Source of the DNA: Zychaea mexicana
Taxonomy: Eukaryota; Mucoromycota; Mucoromycetes; Mucorales; Lichtheimiaceae
Assembly: GCF_025766255.1 (NCBI RefSeq)
Contig: NW_026516706.1
Location: 1 to 64,000, forward strand
Reading direction: 5' to 3'
DNA length: 64,000 nt
Shown here: positions 17,877 to 30,590 of the stretch, piece after piece
Layout of the letters: each line of letters begins with the position of its first letter
Numbering within the stretch: the first letter of the stretch is position 1
The notes under the pieces: generated by a model
What the model saw: only the letters and a program-made list of their open reading frames with translations
Told to the model about the DNA's origin: nothing
Databases searched by the model: none
Program-made: the position numbers and the translations under genes

Positions 17877-19578
17877 ATGACTGACGCCACCAAGCCTACA
17901 ACTGAACAACCCGCCGCTGCCCCTCCCGCTGAGGAATCCAAGGTCACCACCACCACCACGGCTGAGGAAACTCCCAAGGAGGCCACCGCTCCTGCTACTG
18001 CTGCTGCAGATGACAAGCCTGACGGAGAAGCCAGTCCTGAAGAAGCATCTGCATCTGCTGATAAGCCTGCCGCCGTCGAAGAGGCCGCTGCTTCTGCTTC
18101 CAAAGAAGAAAAGCCTGTGCCTACTGTTTCTCGATCCAACACCTCGAAGCGTCTGTCGATGGTCTGGAACAAGGCCAAGAAACAATTTTCGGATAAGAAG
18201 GATCATCCTTCCAAAGAAAAGGATGAAGCAGTAGAGCAGCCATCTTCGCCTGTTGCTGCTGCTGCTGTCACTGAAGAGCCTGCAAAGACCGATGCTGAAG
18301 CTACACCTGCCACTGCTGCTGAAGCTGAACAACCCGCTGCTGCTGCTGCTGCTGAAGGTGAGGCAGCAAAGACAGAAGATCAACCTGTCAAGCCTGAATA
18401 AAAAAGACGATCACGCTTCTTGAACATCAATGGCCTCTTTAACCGCAGCAAGGTAATCCAAGCGCCATCATTTTTTTTCTTCTGAGTGGTGATGAGGTGG
18501 TGATAGAAGGGGCGGAGTTTCTATTTTCCATGTCATCATCCAGTTCGGCATAGCCTGTGCTACCCAAATCTTCTTTTTGGATGGCCGCTTTTTTGTTCGA
18601 CGATCCATGAGCTAACTCTAAATGGGTTATTCTAGAGTCCCGAGCCTCATCGAGTGCTGCTCCTGCCGCTGAGCCTGAAGGTACCGTATCACACTAGTTT
18701 CTCGTCCCGTAACCCTACTCTTAAAGCGTTTTATTACCCTTTCTTGTTGGTTGGTTTTTTTTTACTTTCATGCATGATTCTCATTATCCTAATGCTCTTT
18801 AAAATATAGCTGCCGCTGAAGAAGCACCCAAGAAGAAGGAAGAAGCAGCACCTGCCAAGGAAGAGCCTGCCGCTGCCGCTGCTACTACTGCTACTGCTGC
18901 TGCTGCTGGCGAATCTTCGGAAGCACCCAAAGAAGCTACTCCGAAGGAACACAAGGATAATGTCATTGACCAACTCAAGCGTCACTCGACCATTGTGAAC
19001 AAGTTCTTCAGCCACAAGAAGGATGATAAGACGCCTAGCAGTGGTTCGGAAGAAGCTGCTGCTACCCCTGCTCCGGCTGCTGCCAGCGAGACTACTCCTG
19101 CTCCTGCTGCCGAGACTGCTGCTGAAGCTACCACCGGAGAGGCTGCCCCTGCCCCTGCCACAGGTACGTACAAAGAAACAAGACAATCTTTCGGGTTATG
19201 GGTTGTGGGACCATGTGTGTGTAATCGATGATAACAGGCATTTGCATGTGAACATGTGTAACTCACTTATTGTCATGCTCAGAATCCAAGCCAGACGAAG
19301 AAACGAAGACATCTACTGGCCCGACTACAACCAACTTGAGCCGTCGTTTGACCAAGCTCCTTCGCTTGCCTACCAAGAAAGACAAGAAGGAAAAGTCTCC
19401 TGCTGCCGCTGCTACTACCGAGCAAGAGAAGCCTGCTGAAGAAGAAGCTGCTGCTCCTGCCGAGACTGCTGCGGAGGCACCCAAGGAAGAGACCAAGAAG
19501 GAAGAAGAGCCAGTAGCATCATCGCCTCCTGCTGCTGCACCCACAGCCACAGCACCTGCCGTTCAAGCGACGGCCTAA
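17877..19578 (+). CDS. Ala/Glu/Pro/Lys-rich protein with repeated basic modules; in-frame TAA in exon 1
   Basis: Four exons join in phase: 17877-18452, 18638-18680, 18810-19163 and 19283-19578. The product is low complexity (Ala, Glu, Pro, Lys, Thr), punctuated by four similar basic-amphipathic modules: KRLSMVWNKAKKQFSDKK, RRSRFLNINGLFNRSK, QLKRHSTIVNKFFSHKK and SRRLTKLLRLPTKKDKK. A TAA at 18399-18401 stops translation after 174 residues, yet the same frame continues directly into the second module and on through three further exons. No phase-compatible intron removes it. Codons (GCT, GCC, AAG) suggest high expression. Such modules could bind acidic membranes; the function is unknown. Either a short protein is made, the stop is read through, or it is a lesion or base-call error. 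Confidence 0.6.
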
Positions 19579-22500
19579 ACACCAATTTGTACGCGAATCA
19601 ACAAGAAAACAAACATTGCAACCACTAAAAACAACAACGACGGCAATGAACAAAACAACACACTCTAATTTTTGCTCACTTACTAATATCTTCTCTATAA
19701 TTCACTTACTACCTCTACCTAACCACTTCTTATCCTTCTATCTCTTCTTTCTGCTTAATTCTCCCTTTAAAATATCTATATCATATATTACAGCCCATCG
19801 TCAACAACCCTACTTACTATATAATATACTCTCTATTTTCTTACCTATTACTTCCTTTTACAAGGTCGACTCTGTTACACCAAGTAATACAGTATTGAAT
19901 TCGCCTTTTTGCTATATATTCTGTGCAACTACTGTATGTGTTTGTCTCTAATCTTCTTTTGGCGTTGTGTATATTCACTAGAACGCCGCCACCAACGCAT
20001 TATATTAAAAACGCTTGTCTAACCTAACCTTTTCTTTTTGGGTCGCATTTTATGGTCCAATCAATGGATTGTTGGGCCAGGCTCTCTCCATCAACCCCCA
20101 AGATATACGCGTCTTTCAAGACTACGTTACTCTGCATTGCTGCTGGAATCAGAGAGAGAGAGAGAATGACATGCCAACAAGCATCATGTAGCACTCTGAC
20201 TAGTCTCCTGCTCCTCCTTGATAACCTTTCTTCGTCTCCCCCCCCCTTCACCGGCCGGAAACAGAAAAAGAAGTTCCTTTTGAAAATTGTCACATCATGC
20301 CAGAGAAAGGAACGTGATCTATTCTACAAAAATAAAGAATTGACCATTGTTTGTTTTGTTTTGGCGATCAGCCGGATGGGCCAATGGTTTCGGAGATACG
20401 GATATGATGATGGCTCCCTCGAGCCATTGGCTGACACTTTAGGCTAGTTCTTCTAAACATAAAGTATGAGGAATGAGTAGGCATCAAACGGAGATCCGCA
20501 ATGGACCAAAAAGCAACTAACCTGATGATGATTCAAATGGACTATCGATCGGGACCGAATTTCTCCTCGCCGCTTCCTTCCTTCGCTTTGGCTCGGACTC
20601 CTTCTATATATATAACAGCATCGTACTACATACGACTATCGGATCACAAAGGTGTGACATCTGAGTTCCATGTCCTGTCATACATACTCAAGCCGCAGGC
20701 AGAACAACGACGCGCGCACATTCACAAAAAAGAAACGGACAGAAGAAAAAAAAAAGATCAGGCCACTCTGCAAATATAATACATCATTGTAGTAGTGAGG
20801 CTGGCAGTTGTTCTTTCCCCCACTCTACGTGTCATTGTCACAATCGTAAAGGAACGAAGAAAAGATTTGATATTGTCAGAACAGAAAGGCCTAATGCAGT
20901 GCATTAGTGTGTCTTGTTGGGGTGCACAACGAATAATAGCAAACAAAGAAAAACGTGCTTAGCTAAAGATACAAAATGAGCTGACGTCCTTCCTTCTTTC
21001 ATAAATGATGCTCTTTCGTTCCAATGGCCATTCACTTAATCTACTCTAGCAGCCAATATGATTTATGTCGAACAAAGCTAAAAACAATAATCAAGAACTC
21101 CAATCCATGTCACAACAGTGATATTACCCAAAATCTTCGATTAGAGGTAGTGGTCACGGTGGAGCTGAACCGAGATGATCAGACGCAATGATGGACGAGG
21201 TAGCCCCGACGCCGTTTTGCTAATGGCGTTCATCATTTTGTTTGGAAGGTGAAAATAACCGCTTAAACTGGGCTAAAGAAATATAGGTTCACTATAACAT
21301 TTCGCTAATCCTGCGTATACTTCGCGTGCATTATCAACATTCACGCAGGCCGCGCCATAAGAAAAAAAGGATGTAAACAAACTATACACAATACGTACAT
21401 ACACCGTATACTATGTAGTGTTCTCTAAACGTAACGACAGCATTTGCTTCCGTTATACCCCCCACCCGCGGGTTGGGACAGGTGGGTCTGGGCGTATTGA
21501 AAGAAGGACGGAATCAAGTCTGTCGGGTCGGGGGCACGCAAAAAAGCTCTGTGTTTTGCCTTGTCAAATATTCCACAAGCTCCGATCATTCCAGATCCCT
21601 TATGATACGCGAGTTTTACCTGCACCCTCGTTCTTACTGCTATATTTCTTTATGTGTTAGTGTAAAAGAATCTTGCTTACGGGTGAGTAGATCACACACA
21701 CGCGCAGAATGTGCGAATGAAGGGGTGACAGGAAGCTATTCATAATTGGTTACTGCTGAAATTACCAGTTTTCCCCTTCATTGTGATAATCCATGCTTCT
21801 AAATAATATCATGTGTCTTTGTCGTAAAAGTAGAAACATATTACTACAAGTAGGTATTGCAACATCATCGACCTTTTTCCGCGTTTTCTACTTGTCGCGC
21901 CTACCTTTGTGACCGAGAAGATCCCGTTTGAATTCATGCAGTTCGATAAGCAATAGAGTTTCTATCCATCCCATTCCACATATACGTTTGCTGATTACAC
22001 TATACTTACGTTATGCTAATACTAGTTTCACGAATACCTGCTGCTGCCAGATAGCATATTCTACATTAACATATGCAATTTGGCGTAAAACATGCGTTAA
22101 TTATTGAATGCAGCAACAGCAACGGCCTTTTTCTTTCTCCTCTTTCTTACTGTCGCTCTCTCTCTCTCTGTCTCTTGGACGCATATACATGTTGACTGTA
22201 GTATGTGCATACGAACAGAAGCATGCCAATGCAAAAAATCAAGGTCGGATTTACATTAGTAAAGCAATGTATGAATAACTAACTCTATACAAAACAATAC
22301 AGTTGTACCTGTTACATTTGTCCGCAGCTGCAGAGAAGACGATGATGGTTCCCATGACAAATAACATAAGCGCCACACTTCGATCTATCATCACTAGGCA
22401 ACAAAAGCACATCAATTGGCTACTTTGGGTAGTTTTAGTGATTTTCCTTTTCCCCCCCATCACATACAGTACGCTTTATCTCTATAGAACATGTAACATT

Positions 22501-23087
22501 TTACATCATTATCATAGTCGTCTTGTTGCTGCACTATGTACGATCTTGGTAGGAGTGTGCACTTGATGTTCGGCTATCTGCTGCACGGTTAGATCAGAAA
22601 TCAAAGCCAGTGTTGTAATGTTAACTGGAGCAGTGTGGTCGCTTAAAGGAGCGTAAGCATTGTTAGTCCAAAAAGACAACATGTAGCAACAGTAATGGGG
22701 CCAGAAGAAGCATTGAAAATGCTGTCTATTGTTACTACCATTATCTAGCTTAGCAGTCTAAGGAGCCTTATTCGAAGAAAGTATGCCTTATATTAAGTGG
22801 CTATATTTGATACGTTACAAAAATAGGCAAACGACAATCCATCTAGATAAGACGATTGTTGAGACATGTGGCCAGTAAAAACTGTGCGGAACAAGTTATC
22901 CTATGATACACACCAATACAAGTGAACATATGTATCTCCTATTGCTGCTAGTAATCAGGAAGATATATGCTATTATGAGATAAATCAATGGTACACGATA
23001 TATATTCTTTTTTATTGTTGCTTTTTATATATAAGACACATAAGGTATGGTGGTGGTGGTGGTGATGCTGACCAGCATTATATGAAA
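19579..23087. other. 3.5-kb intergenic region, no gene supported
   Basis: The first few hundred bases are a pyrimidine-rich 3' flank of the preceding gene. The remainder has only short frames without codon bias or domains, a (TA)n run near 20608, CT repeats near 22156 and the 3' flank of the next minus-strand gene. No tRNA-like cloverleaf was recognised. Confidence 0.4.
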
Positions 23088-25947
23088 TTATAAGAGGTCG
23101 GATATCCAGGACAATGTGGATGAAGGGTCTGCCTTTCCTTCGCCATCATCATCAGCCTTATTTTCACTGCCGCCTTTTGTGTCTTTCTTCAAGTCTTCAT
23201 AATGCTGACCAACCCAATAATCCAGTGCATCAAAAAATTCTTCGTCACTTTCTCCATCTTGCGCTGGTGCTGTAAAGGTGTTGTTTGCCGGTGAAGACGA
23301 TGGCGGTGTCGGTTTTGCGTGCTGATCATTCGACCTCTCCGAAGACAAGCCACGGTTTTTCACCGTATTTCTTGTTTCAGGTGTAGGTCGAATGATGTTC
23401 TGCACCATTTGGAGATGGCGGCCGGCCTTACGAGTTTGCGGATGCGCCCTGATTTGCTGTTCTTCCTGTGGTGCTTGTGGTGGCTGCAACGGTTGAGCAC
23501 CTGGTGCTGATAGTGGTGGTACCACTGCACTTGTACTAGCATAAGCTTGTTGTGAAGCTGGCGCTTTTTTTCGTAATCGTGGATCCCTCGTATGCGATTC
23601 CACCTGTTGATGCGCTGTCGCCGTGTCCGAGTAACTGGTTTTTCTAGCCTTTGCCAACCTACCATCCTCATCCACTCTGTCTTGTTGCTGGTTGACCGAC
23701 GAGGATGCAATCTGAGGAGCTACAAAGGGTCGAACAGTTTTGGCACTCGCCAAAGAAGAGGAGTAAGACATGAATGACAAAGGAGAAACAGTGTTGTCGG
23801 CTTGCATAGATGCAAGTGCCCGTTGGCGCAGAACTGTTTCCAAGCTTTGTCCAGAGTCAGCAGCTTGGTTCTGAGCGGTTAGTGCTTGCTGCTGTTGTTG
23901 CTGTTGTTGCTGTTGTTGCTGTTGTTGCTGTTGTTGCGGTTGCTGCTGAGTTGCTTGAGTGCTGCTTGTTGAGCTCCAAGTTAGGTGCTGTAAAAATGCT
24001 TGGGCTTGCTGCGTGGTAGATTTATTGGTAAGAGTGCTATCGACTTGTGCTGAAGGCTGTGGTTTGGGTTTCCTGTTAAAGATGAAGGTAAAATAAATGA
24101 AGGAAACGAATAAAAAATGAGTGAGTACTTTTTGTATCGTTTGCTTTTCTTACTCTATGGCTTTCCGCGCCTCCGCCGCCATTGCACACGCCAGGTCGTT
24201 TTCGGGAAGGCCACAGCGTGAAGGAACTTTTTTCTATGAAATAAATGAGAATTGGATCAAACTCAGAGAAGAACATTGATTATAAAGTTTCAGTGTTATG
24301 TAGTCTTTGCACTTACAAAATAGACACCCGCTCTTTCCCCGACTAGCCTTCGTAATTCACTTCGCAACGACACGATCTCTCTTGTGAGGGACGTGTCAAT
24401 GTTGTTCTGGATCGCTAATTTGATTCAAACATGATATTTGTATTGGTAACAAGCCCTTTTCTCTCTCTCTTTCTCTCCCATTCCTTCTAGGATTACCGTT
24501 GATCAACTCTGCGCTTGTTGTTTTGATTAGAATGGTCTTTGTCTTCGGGGTCGACTTCAATGCTTCGTGAGCAGCCTACAACGGTTGAAATTAATAAAAA
24601 ATTCATGTCAGCATGATATATTTCACAGTTTAAAAAATCAAATCTCCATACCAGGAATTCTGCATAAAAATTCGACTTGTTTGGACCTTTAAAGGAATGT
24701 GCTCTGTTTTCGTAGTTGCCTTTTTCCCACACCAAGGCAAAAGCGCCGCTGAAAACCATTATTTTCGGACGACGGTGCATACGTGCCGACACACCGGTCC
24801 AAACAACAAGATCAGTTGGCGGATCGGGTGGTCCGTTGAGATACTACATTCCATTGATAGATGACGGTTGGTTATACAAGTTAAGAAAAGTAAAAGAAAA
24901 TTATGCGACAAATGCAAAGGCAAAATGATAAAGCCATAGACTAACCGATTGCATATGCTGCATTTTCTTTCCTGGTTGCTAAAGGATTTGTTTGTATGTT
25001 AGAAAGGAAAATGTTTTTTTCTCTAGGTCTAAACAAGACTTGTGAACAAGGCTTATTAAGCGTGTGTGATGTGCATGTATACCTGTGCGCTGTTAGGCTG
25101 TGTAGTTTCATTTGCTGCTGCTGCTGTTGTTGTTTTTGTTGCTGCTGCTGCTGCTGCTATTGTTGTTATTTTTAATGGCATTACTGTACCACGCTCGATG
25201 AGCGTTTTTGGTGCTTTTCGAGTCGCCAAAGGAATAAGATTCGTGCCAGTCATACCTATACACATGATTCATCAGTGATTTGTGTTTTCCATTGTTATTA
25301 ATTTGATGATTGCTTTTATAAAAACAAAAGGAAGAAAACATACCTCGCGTTGGAGCAGGTTGGGGAGCAGTGGTGATGGTCGTGTTAGCGGTAGCCATAG
25401 GCGCAGTAGCAACAGCAGCAACAGCAGCAGCAGCATTAGATGTGAATGGAATCGATGTCGGCATAAGTGAAGAGCTGGTCGAAGCAAGACGAGGCTCCCG
25501 ACGATCTTTATACGAATCATCACGTCTCGGTTCTCGACGTCTTCCATAATAGTCATCCAGGCTTGATTCTCGACGTCCGTCATAACGGTCACCACCACGG
25601 CTTGCTTCTCGACGTCTTTCATAGTAGTCATCACGGCTCGATTCTCGACGCCCACCATAATGATCACCGCGGATCGGTTCGCGAAGCTCATCACTGTAAT
25701 AATAATGAAGGTCAGGACTACTTGACTCACCACGATAATAATCTTCACGTCTCCAGTCAAGTTCTCGAGGACGTGGGACGTAACTGAGCCCCGACGAGAG
25801 GCTGCCACCATGGCGGTCCGGCGAACGTGAATGGGAAGCTGCTGATCTTAGACGAGAGTGGTCTTTGTTTGTTTGCTGTTGACCAGACAGAGACGGTTGT
25901 GCCACGGGCAATTCCCCACTTTCTAACTGGTAAATACGGTTTTCCAT
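23088..25947 (-). CDS. Arg/Asp-repeat and Gln-rich protein with a degenerate RNase H-like core
   Basis: Seven exons join in phase (25947-25344, 25255-25083, 24843-24652, 24575-24497, 24414-24317, 24233-24154, 24072-23088) to give 736 residues. The N-terminal third has RRESSRDDYYERRRE-type repeats like those of splicing or RNA proteins. Residues about 268-410 match the RNase H order: VVWTGVSARMHRR (first strand, usual D replaced by T), NKSNFYAEFLAAHEALKS (Glu kept), TILIKTTSAELINAI (usual TDS replaced by TTS) and VPSRCGLPENDLACAMA (usual GHxGxxxNExAD eroded). The C-terminus is Gln-rich, then acidic, ending WISDLL. Most catalytic acids are missing, so a non-enzymatic nucleic-acid-binding role is inferred. 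Fold assignment rests on motif order only. Confidence 0.7.
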
Positions 25948-26566
25948 TTTATCAAGTCAATGAAGTAAGAAGTAGAAGAGGATTGTGAGTTAGCCACAAA
26001 AAAAAATGGGCCCAAGCTGACTTTCAACCTTCACGCTGCTGCGCAAGAGCTGCTGTTGGTTATTTTAAACCATGACAAACCTGTCGTCAGCCAATTAGCA
26101 GTGCAGCAACAAATTTAATACGCTGAAATGTAGCAAAGAGTAACTGTGAAAAGAGAGTTTTTGGGATGATTTATTACGTGAGAAAAGTTTTAGGGTATTG
26201 CCAGGCTTAAACATGAGTAGGGTCTTCACAGGTTCCATAATTCGCACCGTTATATCGTCGGCAATACAAGCCGTCAGAGCAAACCAAGTTCTGGGAGCAT
26301 ACTACAGCAATATTCATATATTAACGCGCGTTATATATACGCTATTTATCATCCATAAGTATGGACAAGTAGGTAATATCAAGTTGGAAATAGCTTACGC
26401 TCGTGAATGGATCGGAAACGGGGAAGATCAGCTGCCTGTGCGGTACTGCCCAGCATCATTGTGGCTGCCGCCATTAAAAGTACAGTAGACTTGAACATGT
26501 GCTGTATTAATAAAGAAACTTGAATGGGAAAGAAATGAAGATGTCTTTTTTCCCCAGTTATCTAGT

Positions 26567-26598
<32 letters not shown>

Positions 26599-26706
26599 CT
26601 TGTGCCATATAGTTTCTCTTTCTCTTTATTATTAAATATGAATCTGCGTCTATTAGTCTAAGTTTCAACACAATCCATTACTGCGTTTATTGCCATTCTT
26701 CCCTTT
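25948..26706. other. Intergenic, no gene supported
   Basis: 5' flank of the RNase H-like gene and 3' flank of COG1. A (CA)n/(TA)n microsatellite lies near 26570-26600. Confidence 0.4.
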
Positions 26707-29700
26707 CTATGCTCTAATCGTACTAGTCAAATGTCCAATTGGTAATAAAGTGAACCGTGGTGCCTGGGTCGCAATCGCAGGCACATTTTGTTGCTGTTGC
26801 TGCTGACTTGCCGCTTTCCGGGATCTAAACCAAATAGTTAGTCGGAATCGAGATAACTTCCAGATCTTTTGTTGTTTATGCGTTTCTTTCCCCCACCCCA
26901 CTTTCCCTCCTGTTAGCTATTATATTTACCTTTCGAATGCCTCTCTGTTCGGACGTGTCAAAACACCAAGCAATAAGGTTTGTTTAAGACAGAATCTTTC
27001 CACGTTTGGTAGGAAATGAGGTTCGAAAGATGCCCAGTTGATTGGATCAATAAAATCCTTGGTTTTCTCCATAAGATTGCGTAGTCTGTCGGTCATGACA
27101 CCGTCTTGGAAAATCAGGTTTAAGAAGTGGATGTCAAAGATTAGCTGGATTGCACCCTTTTCAGTAATGTCGGTTTGCTGTGTGCTGTTGTAAAAGTCGG
27201 ATAGACATTTAATCGCTGCTTTTGCAAGCTCTTGTCGCAATGCTTGCATGATGGACTATATATCCCCGCATTAGAACGTTCTTTGCCTTGTTTATATATC
27301 TAGAGGGTCTTTTTACACGTCATCTTATTGGCTCACCTTGTCTAATAAGATACTATTTACATGTCGTAACTCGACGCAGACCTGATACACAGCAAGTTCT
27401 ACGACATTGGTAGCCTGAATGGGTAGTCGGGTATCACCATCAGCGATATCTACGAAATTGAGTCAATAAATTAGAAATCATATACAATATATGCTTTCTT
27501 AGTAATATTTCCCCTAGTCCCTTTTAGATCTTAGGTATCCTTACCAGCCCAAACGAGTGCAGCAGAACATTCATCGTTCCATTTTGTTCTTGCCAATCCT
27601 GCTGACAAACTTTTGCTAAACTCTTTAGCCACCGTTGAAATCCAGTTCTCATGTGAATTATGAAAAATGTCAAGCAAGCTGTCTTGTAGTTTCTTATATT
27701 TCGGATCTATCCGAAAATTAATAATGGTAGCAGTAATAAATGTTTGTAGTCATTCATAGGATGGAGAAAGGAACAATTATAGTATACGAATTCGATATCT
27801 ACCTCTATTTACGCCGCTTTTCAGTTCTAGTGTTGCCGATTTGGTTAACGCCAATGCTCGGGGTAACTCCTTGGATGAAATTGCAATGGTTCTTGCTAAT
27901 AGACCCACGAAAATACTCATTCTGTTTGCTACAGAGAAAAGCGAAACAGATGATTAAACACTGATTCTTGATGTTATGATTTGATGTTATGATTCATAAT
28001 TGAAATCATAGCTTATAAGGAAGACAAAGTGCTTACCAGCTTTTTCATCCGTCCAGCCCTTCAGATCAATCAATAATTCTTTCAGCCCAGATGTATATGC
28101 AGTAATTGAATTAAAGCATGCATCCTGAAAGTAGCTTCTGATCATGCTGGTATCTCTACCGGAAAAGATAGATTCTTGAACATCAATATCCCCTGTATAC
28201 AACCGAAGATACCATGATAATCATCAAATGCTTACGTTTTGGAATAAAATTGGTCTTTTTCGGTGTTTTGTTCATGATGCTCCAAGTCCGTTCTCATCGT
28301 TTGGAGTATGTCGTCGAAAGCTTGTTGAAATTCTTGTATCAATGAGCTACGACCTTGCGATGCGTCGTTGAGTGCCTTTTTAAACTTTTCAATAGCCTTT
28401 GTTGCGGATGAATGGGGTAATGGAATTGAGGTGCTATCAAGTGATTGGCTTGACAAAGCATCTATGAGGTTCGAGAAAAGAAAACGTCATGTTGGCTTTT
28501 CTGTAACGAAATATTATACAGGACAGAAAACAGAAGAAGCAACCTTGGAATTGCCGCGTTTCTTTTTTTACCTCTAAACTCAATTCTTTTCCAGATAACT
28601 TGACGTGGTTGATCAGATAACGTTTTGGCGTTTATGTCAATCAGTTCTCTTGCCCGTGCATTAATGCATCTCGAAACAAAGATTCCCAAACAGAATACTG
28701 TTGCTCAAGTAACCCTTGACATGTCTCGGACCATGACGCTGACCGTCGCTCCAAGAACATCCCACTTCGACGATGTGAGGCGGTAGTATCCGTATCCAAA
28801 AAGTCCCATAGACGTGACCGGACATCGACGAGCACTGCATGGCTATCAATCTGTTGCAGCAGCAGTTGCAAATGCGTTTGTAACTGTTCTTCAATACTCT
28901 GTAGCCATGACTGAGCGAATTGCTGCACGTCGCGTTGTAACAAGAGCTCACCAGCTTCAAGGCTGGGCGTATAGTTTTGGACGCTCTCTGGTGAATAGCG
29001 CATCAACAAGTGCACGTTGGTACTAGGTGAGAAAACACGCGTAATGGCTGCTGTACTTTTGGACATAAAGTTCATTTCGAGTTCTTGGACGTAGTTGGTG
29101 ACAAGTTGGTTTTTAGTGAATATTTCGTACACATAGGTAAGCGTACGATGAATGATCTGGATCACTTCTTTGAGCTGGTATGCCAATCTCAACTGCTGCT
29201 GCTGCTGCTGCTGTTGTTATTGCTGCTTCTTGGTAACAATGTCGGTAATGGCAGTGGTGCGGCTATCCAACAAGTGTTCGATCGTCTCAAAGTACGTTTG
29301 ACTATCAAGCAGCATCAGACATACGAGGGTTTCTGCAACGTTTTCAGACGTTTGATCGGGATTGCGTAAATACGAGAGAGATTTTTGTATAATTTGTGGT
29401 CGGAAGAAGCTTACAGCATCCCATTGTCGCTGTACAACTGGAAATGCTGCCTAGTATATAGAACGGATGGGTGGATCGTTTGTTTATGGTTAGTCTCTTC
29501 TACTCTTATCCTTACCATCTTCATCTTTCCTTACCTGGATATTGACATCGTCCGCTTTTACATCCAGATACTCATACACCATCCTTGCAAGCTCATAAAG
29601 CCTTGCACCATGAAGATACTTGTGATTCTCCAGTGCATGCCATATCTAGTCACAAAAACCTCATTAACGACTGTACATAAATTACCCAGTGATATATATT

Positions 29701-30358
29701 TTGTGCAAAAGAACAATGAATCTGGATTCGAGTACTTACTTGTTCAGGTACATCGGCTAGTGATTTGATTAACGATGCAAGTGCATAGACATATCGTCGC
29801 TTTTGATCTAGAGGAAAGGAAAGCGTTGGTTCTTGCTCCATTGTTAATATGATCGGTTATTAGTCGTTCTTACCATGTCCTTCTTCGTTATGATCAGCTT
29901 TAGCTTCTGCAGCCTTTTTTCGTATGAGCGAAACATCGCAAGCTGCCTCCATACGGTCAAGTTTATTTTGTACTGCGTGCGCGTTTTTGCTCATGGCAAT
30001 GATGGCGTCTGCTGCTGAAATAAGGTCCAGGTACTGCTCTCTATAAATGCGACAACCCATCATGAGTTTCCTCATAACAGAAACATTTGAAAGAGAAAAG
30101 CAAAGTTGAGGAAGGCTTACCCAACCATCGAGCGAAGTTTCTGTTTTTGTGTTTCGATGCTCGATCTACGATTACCTTATGCATCAGCATCAGCATCAGC
30201 ACGAGGTCGAGAATGACATGCCCTATGGCCCTTACAATGAAGGTATGTTACCTTGTACGCTTTTCTATACCGCGTACTTCAGACACGCTCACATTAACAA
30301 GAAGCGAATCGGGATCATCGTCTTCGAATTCAGCGTTGTCGAGTGGTGGAGAAGCCAT
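26707..30358 (-). CDS. COG1: Conserved oligomeric Golgi complex subunit 1
   Basis: A multi-exon gene. It starts MASPPLDNAEFEDDDPDSLL and continues SEVRGIEKR; after two introns it reads ETQKQKLRSMVG then EQYLDLISAADAI, the hallmark N-terminal helix of COG1/Vps51-type tethers (usual form: VGERYRDLIxAADxI). The middle is helical (LLQRDVQQFAQSWLQSIEEQ, VLVDVRSRLWDFLDTD), and the end has LIFDIHFLNLIFQDGV, HFLPNVERFCLKQTLLLGVL and a Gln-rich tail. The product belongs to lobe A of the COG complex, which tethers retrograde vesicles within the Golgi and so affects glycosylation. About ten exons, with introns of roughly 50-100 bases; only the N-terminal junctions were worked out in phase. The assignment is secure; internal exon limits are approximate. 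Confidence 0.85.
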
Positions 30359-30590
30359 TATTTCAAATTTACAATAGGCAAGTGCGGATAAAAGAAGAGG
30401 TAGTTACAGAATTGGGTCACACAGAAAAACAGATACTATAAACGATTATGATGGGCTGCTAAAAGTGAAGTTATTATACGAGAGAAAGAAATGAAAACAG
30501 GTTTTTATACACTTCAAGTGGGGGATGTGGGTGAGGGACAGAAGAAGAAACAATGAAGGAAAAGAGAAGAATTAAGTATATTATGCTATG

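Noticed and set aside
18357..18405. 49-base intron (GTGAGG..AAAAAAG) that would remove the in-frame TAA
   Set aside because: Joining it shifts the frame and gives a new stop after five codons; no phase-compatible donor was found.
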